The notes under the pieces are model-generated. The model had not been told where the DNA came from. It searched no databases and saw only the letters and a program-made list of their open reading frames with translations. Below, one piece after another: positions 25,999 through 35,744 of a DNA stretch of 64,000 bases. Made by a program: the position numbers and the translations under genes. This DNA is from Pedobacter jejuensis. GTDB lineage: Bacteria; Bacteroidota; Bacteroidia; Sphingobacteriales; Sphingobacteriaceae. Positions within the stretch are counted from its first letter, which is position 1. Every line of letters begins with the position of its first letter. Location of the stretch: NCBI RefSeq assembly GCF_003725795.1, contig NZ_RBEE01000045.1, forward strand, positions 124,001-188,000, in the 5' to 3' direction.

Positions 25999-26850
25999 AT
26001 GAAAACAAGTAATAAACTATTGATATCACTTGCCATTTCGCTGATATTAATTCCAATAATTGTGATTGCGGTGAATGTTAGAATAAATTACATGGATAAA
26101 AAAGCTGCATTGAAAGAAAATAAAAAAGAGGAACACTTTAATACACCATCCTATGGTTATATAAGTGAAAAAATAAACAAATCATTTAATGCAGTAGAAA
26201 TATTAGATGGCAAAGGTTTAGCACTCGATATCGTTTTAATACAAGAAGATAATACCGGCCTTAAAATATCAGAGGAGTTTAAGAATTTAATAAGTTATAA
26301 TGTTGACGATAATGGCAAACTCCAAATTTCTTTCAAAGGCTCTGTTGAGCAAAAGTTTAGAAGGCCGCAATTGTATATATATGCTCCAAATATTGTTGGG
26401 TTTGCCGCATCGAGAGGAAATAGTTTAAGCTTATGGGTTAGCAAACGAGATTCGCTTAACTTAAAAGCTTCAAAAATTGGTTCATTCTGGTTAAATACCG
26501 ACTCAAAATTTAATAACCTTTCTTTGCTTGCAGATAGTGTGAATAATATTAACCTAGACAAAACTTCAATAAATTCGCTTAACCTTAATCTTATAAATTC
26601 AAATTTTAAAACCTCTGCCTCATCTTATAAAACACTATCAATTAAAGCGCTAGGTAATTCAAATATTGAAATAGATGGTGATGAAAATAATAAAGATAAA
26701 TATTCGATTAATGATTTATCGATAAAAACAGAAGGAAAATCTACAATAACCTTAACTAATATAAAAACAAACAAAACCTCAGGTTCACTTTCTGATTCTA
26801 CGTATGTGCTTATGCCTGCTACTAGCTTAAAGCAGATGTTTAAAAACTAA
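25999..26850 (+). CDS. GIN-domain-like secreted or anchored protein
   Basis: This 283-residue protein starts with a membrane anchor or signal ('KLLISLAISLILIPIIVIAV'). The rest is a repetitive beta pattern rich in Asn/Ser ('SLSLWVSKRDSLNLKASKIG', 'NLSLLADSVNNINLDKTSIN') like the GIN/DUF2807 adhesin-head fold, a right-handed beta-helix. The start at ATG 25999 gives the best signal; it lies 4 bp after the GntR stop. Function unknown; because the operon has an ABC exporter, it may be a periplasmic partner. Confidence 0.6.
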   Translation: MKTSNKLLISLAISLILIPIIVIAVNVRINYMDKKAALKENKKEEHFNTPSYGYISEKINKSFNAVEILDGKGLALDIVLIQEDNTGLKISEEFKNLISYNVDDNGKLQISFKGSVEQKFRRPQLYIYAPNIVGFAASRGNSLSLWVSKRDSLNLKASKIGSFWLNTDSKFNNLSLLADSVNNINLDKTSINSLNLNLINSNFKTSASSYKTLSIKALGNSNIEIDGDENNKDKYSINDLSIKTEGKSTITLTNIKTNKTSGSLSDSTYVLMPATSLKQMFKN

Positions 26851-27080
26851 CTGCAATTCTGCGGTTTGTTAGGGCAAGCCGCAGATTAAAATTAAGGTGA
26901 TAATCTGCTTAAAAACCAATGATTTAAAATACAGTTGCGTTCAAGGTTCACATATTAACTTATTTAAATAAAACCTGCTTTTCTTGAGCCAAAAATTTTA
27001 GGCATGGTTTTTAAACCATTCTCTTCAACCAAATCGAATTAATTATTATTAATTTCGCCAGGTTACCAAAATATTTTAAA

Positions 27081-28067
27081 ATGAAGAGATTTTTGATTCT
27101 AGTTACCCTTTCGTTATTATCATTTACGGCTTTAAAGGCGCAAAAAATTGATACGCTATCCATCACTTTAGAGAACATTAAATATCCATATCCCATAAAA
27201 TTTTTACCCATCAACGTTGAAGGTCAGGATATTAGAATGGCTTATATGGATGTACCTCCAACCATTGCCCCAAATGGCAGAACGGTTATGCTTTTTCATG
27301 GCAAAAACTTTGGCGGCTATTATTGGAGCCACGTAATAAGAGCATTAGCAGGGAATGGTTACAGAGTTTTGGTACCAGACCAGATTGGATTCGGGCGTTC
27401 ATCTAAACCGATTATAAACTATAGTTTCAAGCAATTGGCTCAATGGAATAAAAAGCTGTTAGATACTTTAGGCATTCAAAAGACATCTATTTTGGGCCAT
27501 AGTATGGGCGGCATGTTGGCAACACGGTTTGCATTAATGTATCCAGAACGAATGGATAAATTGTTATTAGAAAACCCAATCGGCTTAGAAGATTACAAAA
27601 CTTTTGTGCCGGTTTCTACCGTGGAAGAGCAGTATCAACGAGAACTCAAAAACACCGCAGAAAGCATTCGCCAATATTATAAAAGCTCTTATTTTACAGT
27701 ATGGAAACCCGATTATGAAAGTTTAGTAAATGTTGCTGCAGGTGTAACCTTTAGTGCCGACTTCCCTCGATATGCTAAAGTTGCAGCACTAACCTATAAC
27801 ATGATTTACGAACAACCAGTTGTAGATGAATTTAAAGATTTAAAAGTTCCAACCATTCTTTTCATCGGCAAAGAAGATAAAACGATTGTTGGCAAAGGCT
27901 TACTTTCTGAAGATCAACAAGCCATTCATGGCCTGTACAGGTTTTTAGGAAAAAATACAGCACTCAAAATACCGGGTTCAAAAATTGTAGAATTCGAAGC
28001 ATGCGGACATATACCACATATAGAAATTATGACTGAATTTTTGGTTGCGCTAACGGGTAGTTTATAG
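27081..28067 (+). CDS. Secreted alpha/beta hydrolase
   Basis: A signal peptide (MKRFLILVTLSLLSFTALKA) precedes an alpha/beta-hydrolase domain. The oxyanion region 'LFHGKNFGGYYW', nucleophile Ser141 in 'GHSMGG', acidic 'GKEDKTI' and His310 in 'ACGHIPHIE' form a complete triad. Total length is 328 residues. Family members include esterases, epoxide hydrolases and lactonases; substrate cannot be chosen. It ends base-to-base against the DUF6263 gene on the other strand, with no terminator between them. Confidence 0.85.
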   Translation: MKRFLILVTLSLLSFTALKAQKIDTLSITLENIKYPYPIKFLPINVEGQDIRMAYMDVPPTIAPNGRTVMLFHGKNFGGYYWSHVIRALAGNGYRVLVPDQIGFGRSSKPIINYSFKQLAQWNKKLLDTLGIQKTSILGHSMGGMLATRFALMYPERMDKLLLENPIGLEDYKTFVPVSTVEEQYQRELKNTAESIRQYYKSSYFTVWKPDYESLVNVAAGVTFSADFPRYAKVAALTYNMIYEQPVVDEFKDLKVPTILFIGKEDKTIVGKGLLSEDQQAIHGLYRFLGKNTALKIPGSKIVEFEACGHIPHIEIMTEFLVALTGSL

Positions 28068-28967
28068 CTAATTTATTTCTTTACCTGTAACCTTATTTAT
28101 TCCCTCCAAATTAAAATCTACAGATTGCTCGGCAACTTTCATTTTACCATATAACTCTAAACGGGTATGCGTATTTAATACCATGCCTGTTTTTAGGTCA
28201 ATTTGTGCATCACCAATGTTCATACCCTTTAAATCGGTTTCCATTTTGCTACCCAAACTTTCAAATGCTCCTTTTGAAACGAGCGTACCTTTGATTGTAA
28301 GTGTTGCAATACCGTCTTTTACTTCTTTAAGTGTATAAGTCACCGCCGATTCGATTGGCATTGTAATTACAACTTTGGTATTCACTACCCAACTATCTCC
28401 AATTTTTACGGCTTTATCAGGGAAAATTTTTAATGAAGATTCCATCGATTGTTTTATAACTTCAGCATTAAACTGTTTACTAAGAGAAGTTTTAATCTGT
28501 TTAAGTTGTGCGGTATCTGTTGTCATTTTAGCAGCCATACTATCCACCATTTTATCAATCCCCGATATTGATTTTACCCCACCGTTTGGTGCCATTATCA
28601 TATTAAATGTTGCATTTCTTAAACCTGCAAATGGATTTGGTTTCCCTATCTCTTCTTTATCAGAATCTAAAATCATTTCGTTGCCGGCTCCAACCGATTT
28701 AATATTCAATCGTCTGTAAATCACCTTTATATTTTTATCACCTGCCTTTGCTTCCGAAATATCAAAAGTATAATCTGTACCAACATTTTGAATGTAGTTC
28801 AATTCTTTCCCATCTACTTTCTGGCTAATAATTTGGTCGGAATTAAATGTATAGCTGTACTTTTTCCCAATGGGATAATTCTGTTTAAGCAAATAAGTTT
28901 GCTGCGCAAAAGTGTTTAAAGAAGTTAAGCAAAAAGCTAACCATGCAATTATTTTGATATTTTTCAT
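28068..28967 (-). CDS. DUF6263-like periplasmic protein
   Basis: The 299-residue protein has a signal peptide (ending LNTFAQ) and no membrane segment afterwards. Its pattern, 'YPIGKKYSYTFNSDQIISQK' and later 'IGDSWVVNTKV' then 'LKTGMVLNTHTRLELYGKM', resembles DUF6263 proteins of Bacteroidota, a family of unknown role. It is 13 bp downstream of mtfA and probably shares its transcript. The family name is a recollection of motif shape, hence moderate confidence. Confidence 0.6.
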   Translation of the reverse strand: MKNIKIIAWLAFCLTSLNTFAQQTYLLKQNYPIGKKYSYTFNSDQIISQKVDGKELNYIQNVGTDYTFDISEAKAGDKNIKVIYRRLNIKSVGAGNEMILDSDKEEIGKPNPFAGLRNATFNMIMAPNGGVKSISGIDKMVDSMAAKMTTDTAQLKQIKTSLSKQFNAEVIKQSMESSLKIFPDKAVKIGDSWVVNTKVVITMPIESAVTYTLKEVKDGIATLTIKGTLVSKGAFESLGSKMETDLKGMNIGDAQIDLKTGMVLNTHTRLELYGKMKVAEQSVDFNLEGINKVTGKEIN

Positions 28968-28980
28968 TTCAGTATTTTAA

Positions 28981-29754
28981 TTATCCCGCAGGTTGTTGTG
29001 CAAATATTTTACTTAACTGATGGTATAAATCGGGGTGTTTATCTTTTAATAATTCTGGCTTTTCGAAAAAGTATTCTGATACCACCGCAAAAAACTCTGC
29101 CTCATTTGTAATTGCATAAGGATTAATATCAGATTTGTTATCTTCAATACGCTTCATTTCTTCATGCATCATTTTTATCCATGGCAAGGTATATTCATGG
29201 CTCATCAAATTTTCCGGAACGCCATCCGTAGCACCGTCAGATTTATCCAAAAGATGTACAAATTCGTGAATCGCTGTGTTCTCTTTCCCGGCACTTTTAG
29301 AAAAACCCTGGCGTAATGCAGACCGAGATAGAATCATTTGTCCGTTCATATAACCGCTTCCAACCATACCCATAATATTTCTTTCGCCTCCTTCAAATTG
29401 AAAATCGCTGTTAAAAGTATCAGGATAAAGCAAAACGCTGGTCAGATTTTTATATTGCCAATCTTTAAATCCAAAAATTGGTATAACAGCACTCGAAGCA
29501 ATTAACAACTCATCCAATGTTGTCATTTCTAATTCAATGCCTTCGATTTTCACCGTACTAAAAAACATTGCAACCTTTTGTTCAAACCTCAATTTATCGG
29601 TCGAATCTAAATGCTGATAAAACCCCACATAATCGTTTAAAATTTGTTTATCCGTTTCTGTTAAAGGCTCAATAGCTGGCTTCTTTTTTCTTAGGATAAA
29701 ATAAAGCGCTAGTAAAAATATTGGGATTAAGTAAGCAAAAGGTAGTGAACTCAT
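28981..29754 (-). CDS. mtfA: MtfA-like zinc metallopeptidase
   Basis: The 257-residue protein has an N-terminal membrane helix (about 5-21), the zinc site 'NTAIHEFVHLLDKSDG' with His163/Glu164/His167, and the downstream Glu in 'EAEFFAVVSEYFFEKP'. E. coli MtfA is a soluble peptidase tied to glucose-uptake control through Mlc; this version has an added anchor and probably another role. It belongs to a minus-strand run Gfo/Idh - mtfA - DUF6263 with gaps of 35 and 13 bp. Confidence 0.82.
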   Translation of the reverse strand: MSSLPFAYLIPIFLLALYFILRKKKPAIEPLTETDKQILNDYVGFYQHLDSTDKLRFEQKVAMFFSTVKIEGIELEMTTLDELLIASSAVIPIFGFKDWQYKNLTSVLLYPDTFNSDFQFEGGERNIMGMVGSGYMNGQMILSRSALRQGFSKSAGKENTAIHEFVHLLDKSDGATDGVPENLMSHEYTLPWIKMMHEEMKRIEDNKSDINPYAITNEAEFFAVVSEYFFEKPELLKDKHPDLYHQLSKIFAQQPAG

Positions 29755-29789
29755 GAATGGATATACTCGGATTATTTATATAGTTTTAG

Positions 29790-30818
29790 TTACTTACTTT
29801 CTAAAATTTCTAACTGAATTAATACATCCGCTCTTGTTACGGGATAAGCGATATTTTCGGTTAGTGCAAGATAAATAGCATCAAAAAGTAGCAAATAGCT
29901 TCCTTTTTCTGATGGTATAATTTCTTCTGTTTTCAAACCTTCGCTATCTATTGTGGTTAACAAGCCATCTTTGCCTTTAGCTTCAATTCCATAACCTTCG
30001 TCAGTTAATTTCATTCCTGCAAGCAGTTGTTCTTCCTGACTATCTGCTCTCTGTTTTATAAAACTGCCATTAACGCCATGCAGCACAAAAGCTGCTTGTG
30101 GATTTACCACCAACATACTCGATGTTACGAACACATTAACGCTATCTTCATAATTTAGTTGAATCGAAAAATAATCATCAACCGCGGTGTCTTTTCTATT
30201 CTTCCCTAAAATTTTATGATAGCTTAAGGGCTTACCAAAAATGCTAATTACCTGATCCAATAAATGTGGACCTAAATCGTATAGTAATCCGCTTGCTTGA
30301 ATTGCTTTTTCTTTAAAAGCTTTCGGACCAATTACATTTCTGTACCTATCGTAACGCAAATGCATTTCATTTAGTTTCCCTAATTTTCCACTTGCCAAAA
30401 CTTTCTTTACCGATGCAAAATCACTATCCCAACGGCGATTTTGATAGAAGAAAATTTGCTTTCGAACTTTATCAGCCAAATCGAACAATTCCTTTGCCTG
30501 GTCAGATGTTGCGGTGAAGGGCTTTTCTACCAAGATATGTTTTCCCTTTTCTAAGGCAGCTTTAGCATGTTCGTAATGAAGATTATTTGGGGTATTAACA
30601 ACAACCAATTCTATTGCAGCATCGTTTAAAAGTTCATCAACACTGTTGTAACTTATTATTTCCGGATAATCATTTTCTGCATTTTTTTTACTGCGCTCTA
30701 CAACTGCTTTTAAATTGAAACCATCGTGGGTATTTAAAAAAGGAGCGTGGAAAACTTTCCCCGACATGCCGTAAGCCAATAAACCTGCAGTTACTATATT
30801 ATTTGAAGTTGAATCCAT
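29790..30818 (-). CDS. Gfo/Idh/MocA family oxidoreductase
   Basis: The 342-residue protein has an N-terminal Rossmann fold ('TAGLLAYGMSGKVFHAPFLN'), the family motif 'HILVEKPFTATSDQAKELFD' with catalytic-type Lys, 'YDRYRNVIGPKAF' and 'LYDLGPHLLDQVISIFGKPL'. These NAD(P)-dependent enzymes oxidise or reduce sugars, inositols and related compounds. The overall form is like E. coli YdgJ. Substrate is unknown and neighbours do not help. A TATTTTTG box about 17 bp upstream of the ATG is a possible promoter. Confidence 0.85.
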   Translation of the reverse strand: MDSTSNNIVTAGLLAYGMSGKVFHAPFLNTHDGFNLKAVVERSKKNAENDYPEIISYNSVDELLNDAAIELVVVNTPNNLHYEHAKAALEKGKHILVEKPFTATSDQAKELFDLADKVRKQIFFYQNRRWDSDFASVKKVLASGKLGKLNEMHLRYDRYRNVIGPKAFKEKAIQASGLLYDLGPHLLDQVISIFGKPLSYHKILGKNRKDTAVDDYFSIQLNYEDSVNVFVTSSMLVVNPQAAFVLHGVNGSFIKQRADSQEEQLLAGMKLTDEGYGIEAKGKDGLLTTIDSEGLKTEEIIPSEKGSYLLLFDAIYLALTENIAYPVTRADVLIQLEILESK

Positions 30819-30910
30819 AGATTATAAATTTAACCAAAAATACAATATTGATGTTAGCATATTACAGAAACACTCTACCTTTTTAACTCATGCCATAAAC
30901 CTTTTTACAC

Positions 30911-30918
30911 TATCTTTG
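30911..30918 (+). promoter_or_regulatory. -7 promoter box of the 114-residue protein gene
   Basis: TATCTTTG is an exact TAnnTTTG match and ends five bases before the ATG at 30924, implying a leaderless or nearly leaderless mRNA. Confidence 0.5.
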
Positions 30919-30923
30919 CAAAC

Positions 30924-31268
30924 ATGAAACCGTCGGAGATCAATAGCAAATGGAAAACGCTGCAAGCAAAAATTTCACAAGAATTTGATTCGGATTTTCC
31001 TGATTTAAAAGTGATGTTATTTCTGATTGGTGTACAAGAACTAGGCAAAGGACCAAAGAAATACAGCAAACGCCAAAAAGAGGAATTGATGCATATCGCC
31101 ACTTGCAGATTATTAAGCGAAATGGGTTTTTACGAATTGGAAGGATTAGACCAGGATGGTTGGCCACATTGGAAACTGGTTAAAGCAATACCTCCTTATA
31201 CCATGCTAGAGCAGGAATTGCTAATGAAATCGTTAGTGGTAAGCTATTTTGAGGATATTTATTCTTAA
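30924..31268 (+). CDS. Conserved hypothetical protein
   Basis: I do not recognise a named domain. The 114-residue protein is soluble, without signal peptide or membrane helix, and reads as a compact alpha-helical fold with motifs 'LKVMLFLIGVQELGKGPKKY' and 'QDGWPHWKLVKAIPPYTMLE'. The start is fixed by the promoter box just upstream. It is a lone gene between divergent and convergent neighbours. Coding is well supported by length, composition and a clear start. Confidence 0.65.
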   Translation: MKPSEINSKWKTLQAKISQEFDSDFPDLKVMLFLIGVQELGKGPKKYSKRQKEELMHIATCRLLSEMGFYELEGLDQDGWPHWKLVKAIPPYTMLEQELLMKSLVVSYFEDIYS

Positions 31269-31320
31269 ATACAGTTTAAAATAGTGATTATGAAGTATCT
31301 CTAAAAACCTTGAACAAAAA

Positions 31321-31345
31321 AACCCCGATGTTTGGCATCGGGGTT
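31321..31345 (-). terminator. Rho-independent terminator of the OmpA-family gene
   Basis: Ten-base perfect arms AACCCCGATG and CATCGGGGTT with a 5-base loop; read on the minus strand they are followed by a run of seven T. It lies 38 bp after the OmpA stop. Confidence 0.88.
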
Positions 31346-31382
31346 GAATATATATAGACCTCTAAGAGGGAATGTGCTAAAA

Positions 31383-32060
31383 TTATCCTTGTTTTTGTGC
31401 AGTGCTTTTTAAAGCATCATTAGCTACAATTACAATCTCAACACGACGGTTTGCAGCACGACCAGCTTCAGTTTCGTTATCAGCAATTGGCTCAGCAAAA
31501 CCTTTACCAATAGTTACTAATCTTGAAGATGGAACACCTTGAGAAACCGCATATGCTTTAACAGCTGCTGCTCTTCTTTCAGATAAGCCCATGTTATATT
31601 GTTCAGTACCACGGCTATCTGTGTGACCGATAATTTTAATATCTGTATCTGGATACTGATTTAATGAAGCAGCTAAGCTTTGTACATTTGTTTTTGCCGC
31701 GTCTTTTAATGCAGTTTTATCAAAGTCGAATAAAATACCACTATCAAATTTTACAATAATACCTTCACCTTCACGGATAACTTCTGCATTTGGAATTGCT
31801 TTTTGAATTTCTGCTGCTTGTCTATCCATTCTACGACCGATAAATGCACCAGCTGTACCACCAACAGCACCACCAATTAAAGCTCCAACTGCTGTATTAC
31901 CTGCTTTTTTACCAATTAATGCACCAATTACACCACCTGCAGCAGCACCAATACCTGCACCTTTTTGTGTTTTTGTCAAACTATCACAGCTTTGAAATGC
32001 AATAGACCCTACCGCTAATCCTATACTTAATGTTGCTACTCTTACTTTTGAAATACTCAT
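31383..32060 (-). CDS. OmpA-family outer-membrane lipoprotein with glycine zipper
   Basis: The 225-residue protein has a leader ending near 'FQSCDSL' (possible lipoprotein Cys25), a glycine-zipper segment (about 34-75, 'GAGIGAAAGGVIGALIGKKA'), and a C-terminal OmpA peptidoglycan-binding domain ('IKIIGHTDSRGTEQYNMGLS' with 'ERRAAAVKAY'). It resembles YiaD/Pal-like proteins that link the outer membrane to peptidoglycan. It has its own terminator and appears monocistronic. The lipobox is not canonical, so membrane attachment could instead rely on the glycine zipper. Confidence 0.87.
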   Translation of the reverse strand: MSISKVRVATLSIGLAVGSIAFQSCDSLTKTQKGAGIGAAAGGVIGALIGKKAGNTAVGALIGGAVGGTAGAFIGRRMDRQAAEIQKAIPNAEVIREGEGIIVKFDSGILFDFDKTALKDAAKTNVQSLAASLNQYPDTDIKIIGHTDSRGTEQYNMGLSERRAAAVKAYAVSQGVPSSRLVTIGKGFAEPIADNETEAGRAANRRVEIVIVANDALKSTAQKQG

Positions 32061-32181
32061 AATAATTAAGGTTTAATTTCCTGCGTGTCTGTATTCAAAC
32101 ACAATGCCAAAAATTTTTACGCTAACATTTTAATTTTTACAGCCACTTACAGAGCTTAAAGGAATATTAGGAAAACAAAAA

Positions 32182-32210
32182 AAAAGCGTCTGATGAATCA
32201 AGACGCTTTT
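32182..32210 (-). terminator. Rho-independent terminator of the ABC/DUF5687 operon
   Basis: Arms AAAAGCGTCT and AGACGCTTTT enclose nine bases; on the minus strand the stem is followed by a T-run. It lies 26 bp after the ATPase stop. Confidence 0.85.
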
Positions 32211-32235
32211 AATGTATTATTATTAGTACAAAGCA

Positions 32236-32928
32236 CTAGGCCGAGAAATAGCTCTCTAATTCTTTAAGCGTGTTTTCATCGGTTTTAAAATCTTTAATTA
32301 CCTGGCCTTTCTCAACCAAAATGATTCTATTGCAAACATCCGTAACATGGTTTAAATCATGACTCGAAATAAATGTTGTCATATTACCAGGATGCTCTTT
32401 TAAAAGTTTCTTTAACCTAATTTGAGTAGTTGGATCGAGGTTGGCAAAAGGTTCATCCAAAATTAAGATTTCGGGTTTCTGCATTAACGCCGCAGCAATA
32501 CCAACCTTATTCTGGTTTCCTTTACTAAAATCGCGAATGTATTTGCCGCTGTTTAATATTTCGCCATTAAAAAATTCTGCATACTGTGCTAAATAAGCAG
32601 AAACATCAGCCACGCTTAAATCGTGCAAACTTCCGATAAAAATAAAATATTCTTCAGGTGTTAAATAATCTATAAGGAAACCCTCATCTAAAAATGATGC
32701 GGTATAATTTTTCCAATCGTCTTTCAACATTACATTTTCACCTTTCGATAATACTTCCCCTTCTGTAGGGCGAATTAAATCTAAAAGCATACGGAAAAAA
32801 GTAGTTTTACCCGCTCCATTATTACCAACTAAACCTATGGTTTCACCCTGTTTAATTTGTACATGTTCTATGTTTACAACGGTTTTATCGCCATAAACCT
32901 TTTTCAAATTTTTAATTTCTAAAATCAT
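32236..32928 (-). CDS. ABC transporter ATP-binding protein
   Basis: The 230-residue ATPase has Walker A 'GLVGNNGAGKTT', signature-region 'RDFSKGNQNKVGIAAALMQK', Walker B 'ILILDEPFANLDP' and H-loop 'FISSHD'. The DUF5687 permease gene ends two bases before it starts, so they form one exporter. Substrate unknown; similar pairs in Bacteroidota are annotated only as ABC-2-like exporters. The stop is followed by a good terminator. Confidence 0.88.
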   Translation of the reverse strand: MILEIKNLKKVYGDKTVVNIEHVQIKQGETIGLVGNNGAGKTTFFRMLLDLIRPTEGEVLSKGENVMLKDDWKNYTASFLDEGFLIDYLTPEEYFIFIGSLHDLSVADVSAYLAQYAEFFNGEILNSGKYIRDFSKGNQNKVGIAAALMQKPEILILDEPFANLDPTTQIRLKKLLKEHPGNMTTFISSHDLNHVTDVCNRIILVEKGQVIKDFKTDENTLKELESYFSA

Positions 32929-32930
32929 AA

Positions 32931-34403
32931 TTATTCTCTAAAGCCTTCGGCTATTTTATAACGTTGTTTTTCAAATTTTGCAGTAATCACATTTACCCAA
33001 AAACCTCTCATCAAAAGCATAATTAAGCCAAATACGGCCACTACGATTAAACCCCAGTATGGCATATCCATCATCCCAAAAGGAACATACAATAGTATTG
33101 GTGTTAGTGCGTATGGGAACATCAGTAAAAACTGAGTTGCACTTGTACCTTGGTAATTAAAGCTTGCAGCCTTAGTAATGTCTAACCGCTTTTTATTAAG
33201 TGTTGCCAGATAAAGAACGATAACAGTGCCGAAACCAATGTTGTATAAATATGCTGCCAGTTGAAGTAAAAGCAACTTCGGACTTAGAAAACCATAAAAA
33301 CTTGCCAACAATGTGATAATGCTTGATGCGATTGTGAACAGTAAAAATTTCGCTTTAATAAAATCTTTAAAATTGATTTTGGCACTTAACAAACCATCGA
33401 AATGTGCGCTTTGCCAGGCAAACATAAACTGCCCGTAAATGATGATGGAAACGCCCGTCATAAAAATAGCACCGAACATCATTTGTCCGAATTTATCACC
33501 ATCAATAGCTGGCGTTTTGTAAAAAAGGAATCCATAAAGCAAAAAGAAGAAACCCAATATTACTGATGAACGCGAACGTTTATGGCGTAAAATTAATTTA
33601 AGTTCCAATGCTGCAAGTTCGCCAACTTTACCGAAACGATTTAAGAAAGCGTAATCGGTACTTACTTTTTTCTCTTGCTTACTGCTTAATTCTTCCGTGT
33701 AAAGATTTTTTCGAAGGAAATCTGAATTGATTTTAAAGATTAAAAAAGCTGCAATTGGAAAAGCAAATCCAATGTAAGGATGTGATGCTACTGCCTTAAA
33801 TACAAAATCGGAAGCAGCCATTATAGAGATAACTTTGTAATATTCTAAAGCCGCAAAACCTGCAATAATTATCAAGCCAACAGCGGTATAAAGTACATTA
33901 CTAATGGTTTTTCTTTTGATGTATAGTACCAAGTAGTTATTAAAAATGGCAATAGAAAATATTGCAATTATGTACATAACGGTTGCAAATGCGCCATAAG
34001 CTGGTGCAATTCTCATAAAAATAAAAGGCAGAAATAAAAAGAAGGGCCAAACGTTAAATGCAGAAAATAATGATTTTACATTCAGAAAAGATATTATCTG
34101 ACTACGTTTAATTTTTAAATGCAGATAAGGAATTATACTTAAGGTTGGTAACTCTTGCAATTGCAAACGCATAATAAAATCGAAAGCAAAATAATAAAGA
34201 ATTAATCCGTTAAAACTGGTAATTACATTTTGGTTAGCAAAAATTTTAGGCAATAAATAAGGCATACTAAAACCTGCTCCAACCGCCAATACCAGGAAAT
34301 AGAGCATAAAAAAACCTAGAATAATTTGGGTGGCAATGCTACTGCCTTTGTTTCGCGATCGCCAAAAGGATTTCGATTGATGGCTTAAAAAAGTTTTCAG
34401 CAT
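32931..34403 (-). CDS. DUF5687 family ABC permease
   Basis: The 490-residue protein has about twelve hydrophobic segments and starts 'MLKTFLSHQSKSFWRSRNKG', with 'LQLQELPTLSIIPYLHLKIK' downstream, which is the form of DUF5687 proteins, ABC-2-like permeases of Bacteroidota. It is the first gene of a two-gene operon with its ATPase. No substrate-specific feature is visible. Confidence 0.8.
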   Translation of the reverse strand: MLKTFLSHQSKSFWRSRNKGSSIATQIILGFFMLYFLVLAVGAGFSMPYLLPKIFANQNVITSFNGLILYYFAFDFIMRLQLQELPTLSIIPYLHLKIKRSQIISFLNVKSLFSAFNVWPFFLFLPFIFMRIAPAYGAFATVMYIIAIFSIAIFNNYLVLYIKRKTISNVLYTAVGLIIIAGFAALEYYKVISIMAASDFVFKAVASHPYIGFAFPIAAFLIFKINSDFLRKNLYTEELSSKQEKKVSTDYAFLNRFGKVGELAALELKLILRHKRSRSSVILGFFFLLYGFLFYKTPAIDGDKFGQMMFGAIFMTGVSIIIYGQFMFAWQSAHFDGLLSAKINFKDFIKAKFLLFTIASSIITLLASFYGFLSPKLLLLQLAAYLYNIGFGTVIVLYLATLNKKRLDITKAASFNYQGTSATQFLLMFPYALTPILLYVPFGMMDMPYWGLIVVAVFGLIMLLMRGFWVNVITAKFEKQRYKIAEGFRE

Positions 34404-34458
34404 AAATAGTTTTGATTTAGTTCTTTTAGTTAGTGTTCGTTTTTATTGAAATGTTACA

Positions 34459-35739
34459 TCAATACTTGTATTTTTCTTTCCAGTTTTGCCTAAGTTTTTC
34501 TCTCAGCTTTTCTTCTGCCGGATTTTTCCCAGGGTCGTAAAGCTTTGTGCCGATCAATTCGTCAGGAAAATATTCTTGCGCCTCGAAATTGCCTTCATAA
34601 CCATGCGAATATTTGTAATCTTTTCCATAACCTATATTCTTCATTAGCTTAGTTGGTGCATTCCGAATGTGTAATGGAACAGGTAAATTACCCGTTTGCT
34701 TAACCAAGGCTTGTGCTTGGTTAATGGCCTCGTAAGATGCATTACTTTTTGGCGAACTGGCTAAATAAGTTACGCATTGCGATAAAATTATCCTAGCCTC
34801 GGGATAGCCAATAACGTTAACCGCAGTAAAACAATTATTGGCCAAAAGCAAAGCGTTCGGATTGGCATTTCCGATATCTTCAGATGAAAGAATCAATAAT
34901 CTGCGGGCAATGAACAAAGGGTCTTCACCGCCTTCAATCATTCTGGCCAACCAATACACCGCAGCATTTGGGTCGCTACCACGAATGGATTTTATAAAAG
35001 CAGAAATAATATCGTAATGTTGTTCTCCTGCCTTATCGTAAAGCGCTAAGTTTTGTTGGGCATGTGCTAAAACATTTTCGTTGGTTAGTACGATGCTATC
35101 TCCGCCTATCCCATTGATAGCAATTTCCAGCACGTTTAAAAGTTTACGGGCGTCGCCACCACTCAATCGAATTAAAGCCTCATGTTCTTTTATGGTAATT
35201 TTCTTTTGAGATAAGAGAACATCTTTTTTTACAGCTGTTTGCAGCAAACCAGCCAACTCCTCTTCGGTTAAAGATTTTAAAATGTAAACCTGACACCTTG
35301 AAAGTAAAGCGGAAATGACCTCGAAAGATGGATTTTCGGTGGTTGCACCAATCAGCGTAACCAAACCACGTTCTACAGCACCAAGCAAGCTATCTTGCTG
35401 CGATTTGCTGAAACGATGAATTTCATCAATAAACAAAATCGGAAGACCTAAAAAGCTATCTTTTAGTGCCGCGGCTTTATCAATCACTTCGCGGATATCT
35501 TTAACGCCGCTGTTGATTGCGCTAAGGTTAAAAAACGGTCTGTCTAGAGTTTGAGAAATGATATAAGCCAAAGTAGTTTTCCCTACGCCAGGAGGACCCC
35601 AAAAAATCATCGAGGGCAGCTGACTGCTCTCTATCGCTTTGCGTAATACAGCACCAATGCCCACCAAATGTTTTTGTCCTACATATTCATCAAGATTTTG
35701 AGGACGCATTCTTTCGGCTAACGGGGCTTGATTGAGCAT
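34459..35739 (-). CDS. rarA: Replication-associated recombination protein A (AAA+ ATPase)
   Basis: The 426-residue protein begins 'MLNQAPLAERMRPQNLDEYV' and has Walker A 'GPPGVGKTT', Walker B 'ILFIDEIHRF', sensor 'LIGATTENPSFEV', 'RLSGGDARKLLNVLEIAING' and the C-terminal tetramerisation part. It is a clamp-loader-like ATPase that acts at stalled forks. I start at 35739 (ATG): the family begins here, and a TATATTTA box ends five bases upstream; an in-frame ATG at 35811 would add 24 residues read from promoter sequence. Confidence 0.9.
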   Translation of the reverse strand: MLNQAPLAERMRPQNLDEYVGQKHLVGIGAVLRKAIESSQLPSMIFWGPPGVGKTTLAYIISQTLDRPFFNLSAINSGVKDIREVIDKAAALKDSFLGLPILFIDEIHRFSKSQQDSLLGAVERGLVTLIGATTENPSFEVISALLSRCQVYILKSLTEEELAGLLQTAVKKDVLLSQKKITIKEHEALIRLSGGDARKLLNVLEIAINGIGGDSIVLTNENVLAHAQQNLALYDKAGEQHYDIISAFIKSIRGSDPNAAVYWLARMIEGGEDPLFIARRLLILSSEDIGNANPNALLLANNCFTAVNVIGYPEARIILSQCVTYLASSPKSNASYEAINQAQALVKQTGNLPVPLHIRNAPTKLMKNIGYGKDYKYSHGYEGNFEAQEYFPDELIGTKLYDPGKNPAEEKLREKLRQNWKEKYKY

Positions 35740-35744
35740 AATGG

